DNA of 64,000 nucleotides from the NCBI GenBank assembly GCA_027494135.1, contig JAOSJK010000012.1:253001-317000 (forward strand), in the 5' to 3' direction. The stretch comes from Acidimicrobiia bacterium (lineage in GTDB: Bacteria > Actinomycetota > Acidimicrobiia > IMCC26256 > PALSA-610). Position numbers and translations under genes: made by a program. Under the pieces are notes generated by a model, which saw only the letters and a program-made list of their open reading frames with translations, was not told where the DNA came from and did not search any database. This document shows, one piece after another, positions 19,340 through 28,807 of the stretch (position 1 is the stretch's first letter; every line of letters starts with the position of its first letter).

Positions 19340-21709
19340 TTACCGGTGCTCGGCTCGGCGCCGTCGTGGTTCGCGACCCGCAGGTTGGGTCGGACGCGAT
19401 CTGCGCGTTCCTACGGTATCGCTCGGCGGCGTGGGACAGACGACGGGCTCATCGCCGGACACCGTGGTCGCCTTCCCGAAGTGGAAGACCGTCAGCGCAT
19501 CGCCACCTGACAGCCGGTACGTCGTGGCCTCGGTTGTCGCTTCCACCCCCAAGCGCCTTCCCCGGAAGACGACGCCGAACGCCAACCGGGTGAGCCCCTC
19601 GGGCAGGCGCGGCGCGAAGCCCAATGTGCCGTCGCACTCGCGCATGCCGGCCAGGCCGTCGACGAGCGCGATCCATGTGCCGGCAAGCGCGGCGATGTGC
19701 AGACCGTCGCGGGTGTCGTGTTCGAGGTCGTCCAGATCCATGAGGGCGGTCTCGACCAGGTAGTCGTACGCAAGGTCGAGATGACCCACCTCTGCCGCGA
19801 TGACCGCCTGGGTACAGCTGGACAACGACGAGTCCCGCACGGTCAGCTGCTCGTAGTAGGCGAAGTTGGCCGCCTTCTCCTCCGGGGAGAAGGCGTCACC
19901 TCGCAGGTGCATGGCCAGCACGAGGTCGGCCTGCTTGACCACCTGCTTGCGGTAGAGGTCGAAGTAGGGAAAGTGCAGCAGCAGCGGATACTGCTCCGGG
20001 CTCGTGGCGTCGAAGTCCCAGATCTCGTGTGCGGTGAAGCCCTCGGCCTGAGGATGGATGCCGAGAGCTTCGTCGTAGGGAACGACCATGGCATTCGCAG
20101 CGTCGCGCCAGGCGGCCATCTCCTCGCCATCGACCCCGATCCGGCGGGCTCGGTCGGGGTTCCGTTCGGCCACCTCGGCAGCGGCACGGAGATTGTGCTG
20201 GGCCATGAGGTTCGTGTACACGTTGTTGTCCGCAACCGCGCTGTACTCGTCGGGGCCGGTGACCCCGTCGATGCGGAACCCGCCTCGGGTGTCGTGGTGG
20301 CCGAGGGAGCACCACAGGCGGGCGGTCTCGGACAGCAGCTCGAGGCCCATGTTCTGCTCGAAGTGCTCGTCGGCGGTGGCCCCCAGATAGCGCACGACGG
20401 CGCCGGCGATATCGGCTCCGACGTGGAACGCCGCCGTCCCAGCCGGCCAGTAGCTCGAGCACTCGACCCCGGTGATGGTCCGCCACGGAAACGCGGCGCC
20501 GGCAAGGCCCAGCTGGTCGGCCCGCTGACGCGCCATGGGCAGCGTGGAGTGCCGCCAGGCCAGTGCGTGGCGGGCCGCGGCGGGAACGGTGTAGGTGAGC
20601 ACGGGCAGGACGAAGGTCTCGGTGTCCCAGAACGCATGACCGCCGTAGCCGGTCCCGGTCAGTCCCTTGGCGGGGATGGCTCGGCGCTCGGCTCTGGCCC
20701 CGGCCTGGAGCACGTGGAACAGGGCGAAGCGCACGGCCTGTTGGATCTCGGCATCACCGTCGACCGCAACGTCGGCACGCGCCCAGAAGTCATCCAGGTA
20801 GGCCCTCTGCTCTGCCACAAGGCCCTCCCAACCGGTCAGGCGGGCGGCGGTGAGCGAAGCTTCGACCTGGTCGCGCACCGCCGGCCGTGACCGTGCCGCC
20901 GACCAGCCGTAGGTGACGAACTTGACGAGGCGCAGCCGCTCTCCGGGCGCGAGCAAGGCGGCGACCGTCACCCGGCCGAGGTCGGCGGAGCTCTCGACGA
21001 GCATCTCGGTGGGACCCGGCCCGTCGACGACATGGTCCATGGCTGCTGCCATCAACAGGCCACTGTGCTCGGTACGGTGCACCAGCTCGACCCGACCACC
21101 TTCGCCGGCGTGCTCCTCCGAGCGCCACGGATCCTCGATCACGGCCGCCACCCTCGGATCGGCGCTCGCCGGAGGCAGGGGCTCGTTGGTGACGAGCTCG
21201 GACTGGACGACGAGACGCGCCGGACCGTCGAGCACCTCGACCTCGTACTCGATTGCCGCCACCGAACGCTGGACGAAGGAGACCAGGCGGGTCGAGGACA
21301 CCCGGATCGTCCGGTCGGCCGGCGACGTCCACTCGGCCTGGCGCCGCAACACGCCGGCTCGGAAATCGAGCACCCGCTCGTGGCCGCGCAGCTCGCCGTA
21401 GCGGACATCGAACGGTTCATCATCGACCAAGAGGCGGATCAGCTTGCCGTTGGTCACGTTGAGCATGATCTGGCCGGCCTCGGGGTAGCCGAAGCCCGCC
21501 TCGGCGTACGGCAACGGACGTTGCTCGAACACGCCGTTCAGATAGGAGCCGGGCAGGCCTCGTGGGGCGCCCTCATCGAGGTTTCCCCGCCAGCCGATGT
21601 GACCATTGGCCAGCGCGAACACCGACTCGCTTCGGTCGAGGACGTCGAGATCGAGCTCGGTCTCCCGCAGGCACCACGGCTCGACCTCGAAGGAAGGGTG
21701 GCTGATCAC
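19340..21709 (-). CDS. GH65 glycoside phosphorylase/hydrolase (maltose, trehalose or kojibiose phosphorylase type)
   Basis: About 789 residues. The N-terminal beta-sandwich begins VISHPSFEVEPWCLRETELDLD and contains ANGHIGWRGNLDEG. The (alpha/alpha)6 barrel contains GHAFWDTETFVLPVL, YPPARHAL-like ARHALAWRHSTL and the catalytic acid in GVTGPDEYS; counting from GTG 21709 this Glu is residue 488, close to the position known for bacterial maltose phosphorylase. That numbering supports GTG 21709 rather than an earlier start at 21778, whose extra residues are His/Arg-rich and unlike the family. The enzyme would split an alpha-glucobiose with phosphate to a glucose 1-phosphate; which disaccharide is used cannot be told. 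No phosphoglucomutase gene is adjacent. The C-terminal 30 residues are arginine-rich. Confidence 0.85.
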   Translation of the reverse strand: MISHPSFEVEPWCLRETELDLDVLDRSESVFALANGHIGWRGNLDEGAPRGLPGSYLNGVFEQRPLPYAEAGFGYPEAGQIMLNVTNGKLIRLLVDDEPFDVRYGELRGHERVLDFRAGVLRRQAEWTSPADRTIRVSSTRLVSFVQRSVAAIEYEVEVLDGPARLVVQSELVTNEPLPPASADPRVAAVIEDPWRSEEHAGEGGRVELVHRTEHSGLLMAAAMDHVVDGPGPTEMLVESSADLGRVTVAALLAPGERLRLVKFVTYGWSAARSRPAVRDQVEASLTAARLTGWEGLVAEQRAYLDDFWARADVAVDGDAEIQQAVRFALFHVLQAGARAERRAIPAKGLTGTGYGGHAFWDTETFVLPVLTYTVPAAARHALAWRHSTLPMARQRADQLGLAGAAFPWRTITGVECSSYWPAGTAAFHVGADIAGAVVRYLGATADEHFEQNMGLELLSETARLWCSLGHHDTRGGFRIDGVTGPDEYSAVADNNVYTNLMAQHNLRAAAEVAERNPDRARRIGVDGEEMAAWRDAANAMVVPYDEALGIHPQAEGFTAHEIWDFDATSPEQYPLLLHFPYFDLYRKQVVKQADLVLAMHLRGDAFSPEEKAANFAYYEQLTVRDSSLSSCTQAVIAAEVGHLDLAYDYLVETALMDLDDLEHDTRDGLHIAALAGTWIALVDGLAGMRECDGTLGFAPRLPEGLTRLAFGVVFRGRRLGVEATTEATTYRLSGGDALTVFHFGKATTVSGDEPVVCPTPPSDTVGTRRSRPTQPAGREPRRRRAEHR

Positions 21710-21880
21710 GGGCCCGTCACCCACCTCGCAGCCGTGCCTGTCATGGTGCCTGTCGTGGCGGGTGTCACCGATCCACATCGCCTCGTACGAGCCGGGGCAC
21801 GCTCCCGGCGGCGCGATCTGTCATGGCCGGCCCGCCGTCGTGATCCGGCTGCCGGCCGAGACGGGATCGAGCACTGCGGG

Positions 21881-22243
21881 TCAGCCTCTCACGAGCTCGG
21901 CCAGCACCGCGGCCTCGCTGATGTCGGCCTGCTTGGTGGCGGTGAGCAGTGTCAGGATCCGGTGGTCGGCCAAGTCGCGCAGGTGCTGGAGGGCCTCGGC
22001 ACGCTCGGGTTCTTCGAGCTCCACCCGGTAACGCCGGGTGAACTCCGCGAATCGCTCGGGATCGTGGCCGTACCACTTGCGAAGCGCCGTCGACGGCCCG
22101 ATCTGCTTGCACCACTCGTCGAGGTCGGCCTTCTCCTTGCTCAGGCCCCGGGGCCAGATGCGGTCCACCAGTACTCGCAAACCGTCACCGCGCACCCGCT
22201 CGTCGTAGACGCGGCCCACCTTAACCTCGTGCTTGCTGGTCAT
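21881..22243 (-). CDS. DUF488 family protein (YeaO-like)
   Basis: 120 residues. VRVLVDRIWPRGLSKEKADLDEW-type sequence (GLRVLVDRIWPRG at about 21-33), ALRKWYGHDPERFAEF and LLTATKQADISEAAVL mark it as a DUF488 (YeaO) protein. The function is unknown. It has the same orientation as the GH65 gene downstream and Tal-Pgi upstream, with gaps of about 170 and 130 bases, so it may be transcribed with them. Confidence 0.85.
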   Translation of the reverse strand: MTSKHEVKVGRVYDERVRGDGLRVLVDRIWPRGLSKEKADLDEWCKQIGPSTALRKWYGHDPERFAEFTRRYRVELEEPERAEALQHLRDLADHRILTLLTATKQADISEAAVLAELVRG

Positions 22244-22376
22244 GGACTACCCCCGGTCGATGGCATCGATCGTGCGATTCGGACCCTCGTCCGTACCCCC
22301 TGTCGTCCTGGTCGATAGAACGGGGCCGGATCGACGTGGCCGGCGGCATGATCAGGGCTGGTCGCTCCGGAGCCGG

Positions 22377-25212
22377 TCATGATGACCCAGAGTCCGCCGG
22401 AGGGAGGGCCGAAGTCACGGCGGCACGGATCTGTTCAAGCCCAGCGATCACGTCGGTGCCGACGTGGACCCGTAGCGCACGTCGGCCCCGCTCGGCCATT
22501 ACCTCGAGGTCGCTTCGGGCCTCGGCGTCCTTGACCACCCCAAAGCTGTAGCGGTGCCCGGGCACGGCGAGGGTGACGGTGTCCTCGCAGGTGATCTGGA
22601 GGAACACCCCGGTGTTGGGGCCGCCCTTGTAGGCCTGGCCGGTCGAGTGCTGGAAGCGAGGCCCGAATCCGACGCACGTGGCCACACGGCGGGCGTCTCT
22701 GACCATGGTCCTGATCTCGGTCAGGAGAGCCTCGTGGGCAGGGGTCATGTCCACGTAGGCGAGGAGGGCCACATAGTCGCCGGCCCCGGCCCGGGCGAGA
22801 TGCGCCCCCAGGTAGGCCGACAAGGAGACGTCTTCACCAGCGGCCTTGGCCAGCTCGGCCCGGTTGGAGGGGTCCGCGTAGAGCGCCAGTCCGTCGGCCT
22901 CGAAGAACGGCTTCTGGTCTCCCAGGGTGCCGGTCTGGTCGTAGCGGTCGGTGAGCCGGCGGACAGCCACCTTGGCCTCCTCGACATCGGGCTGGTCGAA
23001 GGGGTTGATCCCGATCAACGAACCGGCCACGGCGGTGGCGAACTCCCAGCGGAAGAACTCTCGCCCCAGCTCGTAGGGGTCGGACAGCTCGATGCGCACC
23101 ACCGGCCGGCCGGCCTCCTCCAGGATCGAGACCCGGGCATCCTGGTCCGCATCGTCGTCGTCAGTGAGGGAGATGTAGGCGAAGAGCCGGTCGGATCCGT
23201 AGGCCTCGGGCTCCCCGAGAGGCTCCCGATCGATCGGGATCACGCCACGGCCGCTCTTGCCGGTCGACTCGGCCAGAAGCTGCTCCAACCAGGCGCCCAG
23301 GTGGGACAGGCCCGGGGAGGTGATGAGGGTCAGCTTGTCCCGGCCGGTGTTGGCGGCCGACCCGATCACCGCGCCGAGCAGGAGTCCGGGATTGTCCGCG
23401 GCCGGCACCGAAGGTGCACAGGCGTGCGCCATCGTCTCGGCCGAGTCGAACAGGCGTACCACGTCGATACCGCAGGCGGCTGCGGGCACCACGCCGAAGT
23501 CCGACAGGGCCGAGTAGCGCCCGCCGATCGAGGGCACCCCGTGAAATACGGCCCGGTAACCGTGCCGCCGGGCCAGGTCCTCGAGCGGCGAGCCCGGGTC
23601 GGTTATGGCCACGAAGTGCGAGCCGGCCGGCTCCTCGCCGACCACCTTGGTCACGGCCTCATAGAAGTAGGAGGCGAGGATGTTGGGCTCGAGGGTCGTG
23701 CCGGACTTGGAGGAGACGAAGAACAGCGTCGTGGCCAGGTCCACTCGCTCCTCCATGGCCTTGACCTGGGCGGGGTCGGTCGAGTCGAGCACGTGGAGCG
23801 TCGGGAAGCCGGGCTCTGGTGCAAAGGTGGCCGCGAGTACGTCCGGACACAGGCTCGAGCCGCCCATCCCGAGCACCACGGCGTCGGTGAAGGCGGCATC
23901 GCGCACCCGCCGACGAGATCCTCGAAGCGATGGGCGTGGACCGCCTGGTCGAGGGCCACCCCCAGCCAGCCCAGCCATTGGTCCTCGTCCTTCCCGGTCC
24001 ACACCGTGGCATCATGAGTCCACAGGCGGGACACCTTGCCGTTCGCCCGCCATTCGTCAACGGCAGCGTTCACCTGCTCGACCAGATCGTCGGGCAGCGA
24101 GCGGCGCAGGCGCCAGGGTTGCGACTTCTCGGACGGTCCTGCCAGGGCCGCTTCTATCGAGGCGAGCAGCTGACGGAAGGCGCCTTTGAACTTGTCCACC
24201 CCGTCGCTCACCAGCTGGTCGGTCACCGCGGTCAAGTCGACCCCTTGGTCGGGAAGGCTGTCGATGATGGCCCGGGCCTCGTCCACGTCCTCCTCCAGTG
24301 CCGCGCGCACGGTGCCGTGAGCGCGGAAGGCCTCGTAGGTGGCGGGCGGGACCGTGTTGATGGTGTCAGGGCCCATGAGCGACTCCACGTAGAGCAGCTC
24401 GGGGAGGGCCGGGCTCTTCGTGCTCGTCGATGCCCACAGCAGTCGCTGCACCCTCGCTCCCGCTTCGGCCAGAGCCTCCCATCGGCCGCCGGCGAAGAGC
24501 TCACGGGAGCGGGCATAGATGACCTTGGCGTTGGCGATCGCCACCTTGCCCTGCAAGGAGGGCTCGAGGCGACCTTCGAGCGCCGAGTCGAGACGACTCA
24601 CGAACACGCTGGCCACCGAGACGATGTCCCTCAGGCCGCCGCCTGCGGCGAGACGGTCCTCGAGACCGGCCATGTAGGCCTGCACCACCGCTTCGTAGGC
24701 ATCGAGGCCGAACAGCAAGGTGATGTTCACGTTGATGCCCGCCCCGGTCAGCTCCTGGATGACCGGCATCCCCTCGGGGGTGGCGGGGACCTTGACCATC
24801 AGGTTCGGTCGGTCGATCGCCGCCCACAGCCGCCTGGCTTCTGCGGCAGTGGCGGCACTCTCATGGGCCAGCTCAGGGAGACCTCGATGCTCACATAGCC
24901 GTCGGCACCTCCCGTGCCGTCGAACGCGGGCCGGAAGATGTCCGCCGCCGCGCGGATGTCGGCAATGGCGAGGGACTCGTAGGCGGACTTGGCTTCGGTG
25001 GATCCCGAGCGGCGCAGCTCGGCGATGGCCTCCGCGTAGTCGCTGGAGCCGGTGATAGCCGCCTTGAATATCGACGGGTTGGAGGTCATGCCCCGCAACC
25101 CTTCGCTGGTGACCATGCGCTCTAGATCACCCGAGGTGAGCAGCGACCGGCGGATGCCGTCGTACCAGATGCTCTGGCCCAGGGCCATGGCCTCATCGAT
25201 GGGATTGGTCAT
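22377..25212 (-). CDS. bifunctional transaldolase / glucose-6-phosphate isomerase (Tal-Pgi), frame-broken twice
   Basis: The N-terminal half is transaldolase: GLRGMTSNPSIFKAAI and NLMVKVPATPEGMPVI, whose Lys forms the Schiff base. The C-terminal half is phosphoglucose isomerase: VLGMGGSSLCPDVL, SSKSGTTLEPNILASYF, IGGRYSALSDFG and GQAYKGGPNTGVF. The frame changes near 24877 (a CCC run; one more C gives SPELAHESAATAAEARRLW) and near 23910 (restores VGRVRDAAFTDAVV). ATG 25212 has a strong AAGGAG site eight bases upstream; about 945 residues in all, the size known for this fusion. It would join the non-oxidative pentose phosphate branch (sedoheptulose 7-P + glyceraldehyde 3-P) with glucose 6-P/fructose 6-P interconversion in one polypeptide. 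Confidence 0.9.
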
Positions 25213-25325
25213 CTGCTGCTCCTTCGTCGTTCGCGGGAGTCCTCCGCTCATGGGCGTCCGGCCGTCGAACCGGGTGGTCATCACACGCTCGGAGCGACTC
25301 TCGAGGGATTCGAGTGATCATCGGA

Positions 25326-25499
25326 GTGGACCCCGCCCACGAGCTCGAGCTCGCGACACTCTCATGGGTGCACTGGCACAACACCGCGCGCCTCCACAGA
25401 CGCTCGACGACGTGCGCCCAGCGGAGTTCGAGCACGCGTTCTACGCTGCCTCCACGAACACCGACGAGACGATCGGAATCCAACAACCCGAGCTTCCAC
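25326..25499 (+). mobile_element. IS3-family transposase C-terminal remnant
   Basis: The 348-base gap between tal-pgi and the flavoprotein reductase gene contains a fragment matching the end of IS3-type OrfB: HELELATLSWVHWHNTARLH in one frame and, after a one-base shift near 25400, LDDVRPAEFEHAFYA in the next, continuing TDETIGIQQPELPPD. The W-x-x-W-x-N-x-x-R-x-H and P-x-E-F/Y-E patterns are those of the integrase core C terminus. The DDE catalytic region is absent and no inverted repeats are seen, so it is a dead scar. Confidence 0.65.
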
Positions 25500-25560
25500 C
25501 GGACCCAAGTCGGCGACTCATTCCGATCGCTTGCCCTCATCCAGAAGGGATCGTGACCGG

Positions 25561-26808
25561 ATGACTGAAAGAGAATCGCTTGTGATCGTAGGCGCCGGCC
25601 TGGCCGGAGCCAAGGCGGCCGAGGCGCTGCGGGAAGAAGGCTTCGACGGTCGGGTCGTGCTCCTCGGGGAGGAGAACCAGCGACCCTACGACCGCCCTCC
25701 GCTGTCCAAGGACTACCTACAGGACAAGTCGGAGAAGGAGAAGATCTACGTCCACCCCGAAGGCTTCTACGCTGAGCACGACATCGAGCTGCGCCTCGAG
25801 ACCCGCGTCACCACCATCGACCGAGCAGCCCACCAGGTGACCACCCAGGACGGTGTGAAGCTCGGCTACGACAAGCTGCTCTTGACCACCGGCTCGTCAC
25901 CACGTCATCTGACGGTGCCCGGAAACGACCTCGACGGGGTCCTGTACCTCCGGCGGGTCGGTGACTGCGAGGCGATCAAGGCCGCCTTCGCAACGGCGAA
26001 GCGCGCGGCGATCATCGGAGCCGGCTGGATCGGTCTCGAGACCGCAGCCGCGGCCCGAGCCGCCGGGGTCCAGGTGACCGTGCTCGAGGCGGCGAACCTA
26101 CCGCTGTTGCGCGTGCTGGGCCCGGAGCTGGCCGAGATCTACGCCGCGCTGCACGATCGTCACGGCGTGGAGCTGCGAACGGGCGTCCAGGTGGCCGGCA
26201 TCGTCGGCGTCGACGGCCAGGCGACCGGAGTGCGTCTCGCCGACGACAGCCGGATCGACGCCGACGTCGTCGTGGTCGGCATCGGCATCACCCCCAACAC
26301 CGAGTTGGGCGAGGCGGCCGGCCTCGGCGTCGACAACGGGATCCTCGTCGACGAACACATGCGAACCTCCGATACCGACGTGTTCGCCGCGGGTGATGTC
26401 GCCAATACCTACTATCCGTCTCTCGGCCACAACCTGCGCCTGGAGCACTGGTCGGCCGCCCTCAACCAAGGTCCCGTGGCGGCAGCCAACATGGTCGGCC
26501 GGGCGACAGCATACGACCGCGTGCCGTACTTCTTCTCCGATCAGTACGACATGGGGATGGAGTACCGGGGCTACGTAGAGGCCGGCCGCTACGACCAGGT
26601 CGTGTTTCGAGGTGAGGTTTCCGGAGGCGAGTACATCGCGTTCTGGGTGGGTCAACGACGGGTGCTGGCGGCCATGAACGTCAACGTCTGGGACCAGAGC
26701 GACGCCATCAACGCCCTGGTCCGCTCCCACGACACGGTCGACATCGACCGGCTCGCAGACCCTGCGGTTGCCTTGGAAGACCTCATCGGCGCACACCACA
26801 GCGAATGA
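25561..26808 (+). CDS. FAD-dependent ferredoxin (rubredoxin) reductase family protein
   Basis: 415 residues. First Rossmann motif LVIVGAGLAGAKAAEAL (about 6-22), RPPLSKDYL (FAD region), second Rossmann motif AAIIGAGWIGLETAAA for NADH, and TDVFAAGDVANTYY at the C-terminal FAD site. A C-terminal reductase domain follows (MGMEYRGYVE, FWVGQRRVLAAMNVNVWD). The family passes electrons from NADH to ferredoxins of oxygenases and related systems. Its stop overlaps the ATG of a 39-codon ORF, which in turn overlaps the membrane molybdoenzyme gene, so the natural partner here may be that protein. A ferredoxin gene is not present in the window. Confidence 0.88.
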   Translation: MTERESLVIVGAGLAGAKAAEALREEGFDGRVVLLGEENQRPYDRPPLSKDYLQDKSEKEKIYVHPEGFYAEHDIELRLETRVTTIDRAAHQVTTQDGVKLGYDKLLLTTGSSPRHLTVPGNDLDGVLYLRRVGDCEAIKAAFATAKRAAIIGAGWIGLETAAAARAAGVQVTVLEAANLPLLRVLGPELAEIYAALHDRHGVELRTGVQVAGIVGVDGQATGVRLADDSRIDADVVVVGIGITPNTELGEAAGLGVDNGILVDEHMRTSDTDVFAAGDVANTYYPSLGHNLRLEHWSAALNQGPVAAANMVGRATAYDRVPYFFSDQYDMGMEYRGYVEAGRYDQVVFRGEVSGGEYIAFWVGQRRVLAAMNVNVWDQSDAINALVRSHDTVDIDRLADPAVALEDLIGAHHSE

Positions 26809-26924
26809 ACAGCACGGTGATGAACGACGAGGAGCGCGAGCTGACCGGACGGCTGTCCGCCGCGCTCGGGGAGATGCTCGTCGAAGACGAACAGGTCGTC
26901 ACACAGCCCTCCGTAGGTACCTGA
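26805..26924 (+). CDS. 39-residue acidic microprotein, translationally coupled
   Basis: ATG 26805 overlaps the stop of the flavoprotein (ATGA) and its own stop TGA (26922-26924) shares a base with the next ATG (TGATG). The product MNSTVMNDEERELTGRLSAA... is acidic and could form one amphipathic helix (ERELTGRLSAALGEMLVED). No family is recognised. The exact stop/start interlock at both ends suggests a genuine coding link rather than chance, but it could also simply be a spacer through which ribosomes re-initiate. Confidence 0.5.
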   Translation: MNSTVMNDEERELTGRLSAALGEMLVEDEQVVTQPSVGT

Positions 26925-28720
26925 TGCCCGATCCTCGCGAGCGCCGTTCGAACGGACATGAGCCGCCCGCTCCCGTAGAGATATCACCTGATGTGGTGCG
27001 GAGCTTCCGATCGCAACTGACACCGGGTGAGGACGTGATCGATCCGTCGACGTGGGCGGGTTCGATACCCCAGGCGCAGGGCATCGCGCCGCGTGTGCGG
27101 ATCGGCAGGAGTCGCTGGTTCAACCTGCTGTGGTTGCTGCCGATCGTATTCGTCGCCCTGATCGTCGCCGTGGCGGCGGCGAAGGGCCTGCGCAACGTGG
27201 CGCCCGTCGAGCGCTTCATCGCCCGCTACCCGGGCACCATCGAGACCGCCGGAGCGAGGACAACACCTGGATTCCCCGCGTGGGTCGGTGTCCAGCACTT
27301 CTTCAACCTGTTCCTGATGATCTTCATCATCCGATCAGGCCTGCAGATCCTCGCCGATCACCCGCGGTTGTACTGGACGCGACACAGCACCCCCGGCAAG
27401 GAGTGGTTCCGCGCACAGACAGCAATTCCGAACGACCCCTTGTGGACCGCAAAGCAGGACTCCATCCGTCTGCCGCGACAAGTCGGCCTACCGGGGCTGC
27501 GGCATACGATCGGTCTCGCCCGGTGGTGGCATCTCGGGACAGATGCCATCTGGTTGTTGAACGGGCTCGTGTTCTACGTCTTGTTGTTCACCACCGGGCA
27601 GTGGCGTCGCGTCGTACCCACGACCTGGGCAGTGTTCCCCAACGCCCTCTCCGTCCTCATCCAGTACCTCTCACTGCACTGGCCGACCGAGAACGGCTGG
27701 GTGGCGTACAACGGCCTCCAGCTCCTCGCGTACTTCATCACGATCTTCGTTGCTGCACCACTCGCGCTGATCACCGGGCTCGGCATGTCACCCGCCCTCT
27801 CGGCGCGCTTCAAGCGCGTCAGCAAGCTCTTGAGCATCCAGACTGCACGATCAATGCACTTCATGGTGCTGGTCTGGTTCCTCGCGTTCATCGTCATGCA
27901 CGTCACACTCGTCTTCGCGACAGGGACGCTCAACAACCTCAACCATGTCTATGCCAACCGCAACGACGAGAGCTGGATCGGCTCCGCTGTCTTCGCCGCG
28001 TCGATGCTGCTGTGCGGCGTCGCATGGGTCGCGGCGACACCGTTCACCCTGCACCGTCCACGCGTGGTGCAGCGGGTCGGATTCGCGCTGGTCGGCCCGG
28101 CACAGCGCCTCTTCGAACATGTGGACTCAACACCTGGTGAGTACACCGAGGAAGACATCTCGCCGTACTTCTGGCACAACGGCGAGTACCCCGACTCAGA
28201 CGAGTACACGGCGTTGTTCGACGGCAACTTCGCCGACTATCGGCTACGCATCAACGGGCTCGTCGCCAACCCCGTCGACCTCACCCTCGCCGAGCTGCGC
28301 GCCCTCCCTCACCACGAGCAGATCACACAGCACTTCTGCATACAGGGTTGGTCGGGGATCGCCAAGTGGGGCGGTGTGTCGATGCAGACGATCATGGATC
28401 TGGTGAAGCCGACACCCGAGGCGAAGTGGGTCGTCTTCTACTCACTCGGTGACGGTGCCGACACGGGCGTGTACTACGACGCCCACCCCATTGAGCAGAT
28501 GAGCTACCACCTCACGATGCTGGCCTACGACATGAACGACGAGCCGCTGTCCTTCGGCCACGGCGCCCCGCTGCGGTTGCGCAACGAGACGCAGCTCGGC
28601 TTCAAGCAGGTGAAGTGGATCAAGGGTGTGGAGTTCGTCGCAGACTTCACCGACATCGGCGGTGGCTACGGCGGATACAACGAGGACCACGAGTTCTTCG
28701 GCTACCGACAGTCCATATGA
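26924..28720 (+). CDS. fusion of cytochrome b-type membrane domain and sulfite-oxidase-like molybdopterin domain
   Basis: 598 residues. The N-terminal 64 residues are soluble, followed by six hydrophobic segments at about 65-87, 120-143, 203-225, 263-286, 311-334 and 352-373. His125, His203, His312 and His326 lie at or in these segments and are candidate haem b ligands, as in cytochrome b561 / formate-dehydrogenase-gamma-type proteins. Residues 405-598 are a sulfite oxidase (Mo-pterin) domain: QHFCIQGWSGIAKWGGV holds Cys472, the expected Mo ligand. No Tat signal is present, and with an even number of membrane segments the Mo domain would face the cytoplasm if the N terminus does. It looks like a reversed, fused MsrP-MsrQ arrangement. 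Substrate unknown. Coupled to the flavoprotein and 39-residue ORF. Confidence 0.8.
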   Translation: MPDPRERRSNGHEPPAPVEISPDVVRSFRSQLTPGEDVIDPSTWAGSIPQAQGIAPRVRIGRSRWFNLLWLLPIVFVALIVAVAAAKGLRNVAPVERFIARYPGTIETAGARTTPGFPAWVGVQHFFNLFLMIFIIRSGLQILADHPRLYWTRHSTPGKEWFRAQTAIPNDPLWTAKQDSIRLPRQVGLPGLRHTIGLARWWHLGTDAIWLLNGLVFYVLLFTTGQWRRVVPTTWAVFPNALSVLIQYLSLHWPTENGWVAYNGLQLLAYFITIFVAAPLALITGLGMSPALSARFKRVSKLLSIQTARSMHFMVLVWFLAFIVMHVTLVFATGTLNNLNHVYANRNDESWIGSAVFAASMLLCGVAWVAATPFTLHRPRVVQRVGFALVGPAQRLFEHVDSTPGEYTEEDISPYFWHNGEYPDSDEYTALFDGNFADYRLRINGLVANPVDLTLAELRALPHHEQITQHFCIQGWSGIAKWGGVSMQTIMDLVKPTPEAKWVVFYSLGDGADTGVYYDAHPIEQMSYHLTMLAYDMNDEPLSFGHGAPLRLRNETQLGFKQVKWIKGVEFVADFTDIGGGYGGYNEDHEFFGYRQSI

Positions 28721-28757
28721 CCCTGGCGATTCGTCGGTGACAGCTGGTTAGTAGTCG

Positions 28758-28787
28758 CCGGGCGCGAGAAGTGCCCTGTTCGCCCGG
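28758..28787. terminator. possible terminator hairpin between convergent genes
   Basis: CCGGGCG (28758-28764) and CGCCCGG (28781-28787) form a 7-bp GC-only stem with a 16-base loop in the 87-base gap between convergent genes. There is no T tract on either side, so termination is uncertain. Confidence 0.3.
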
Positions 28788-28807
28788 ACCGCCCGTTCCG
28801 CCGGAGG

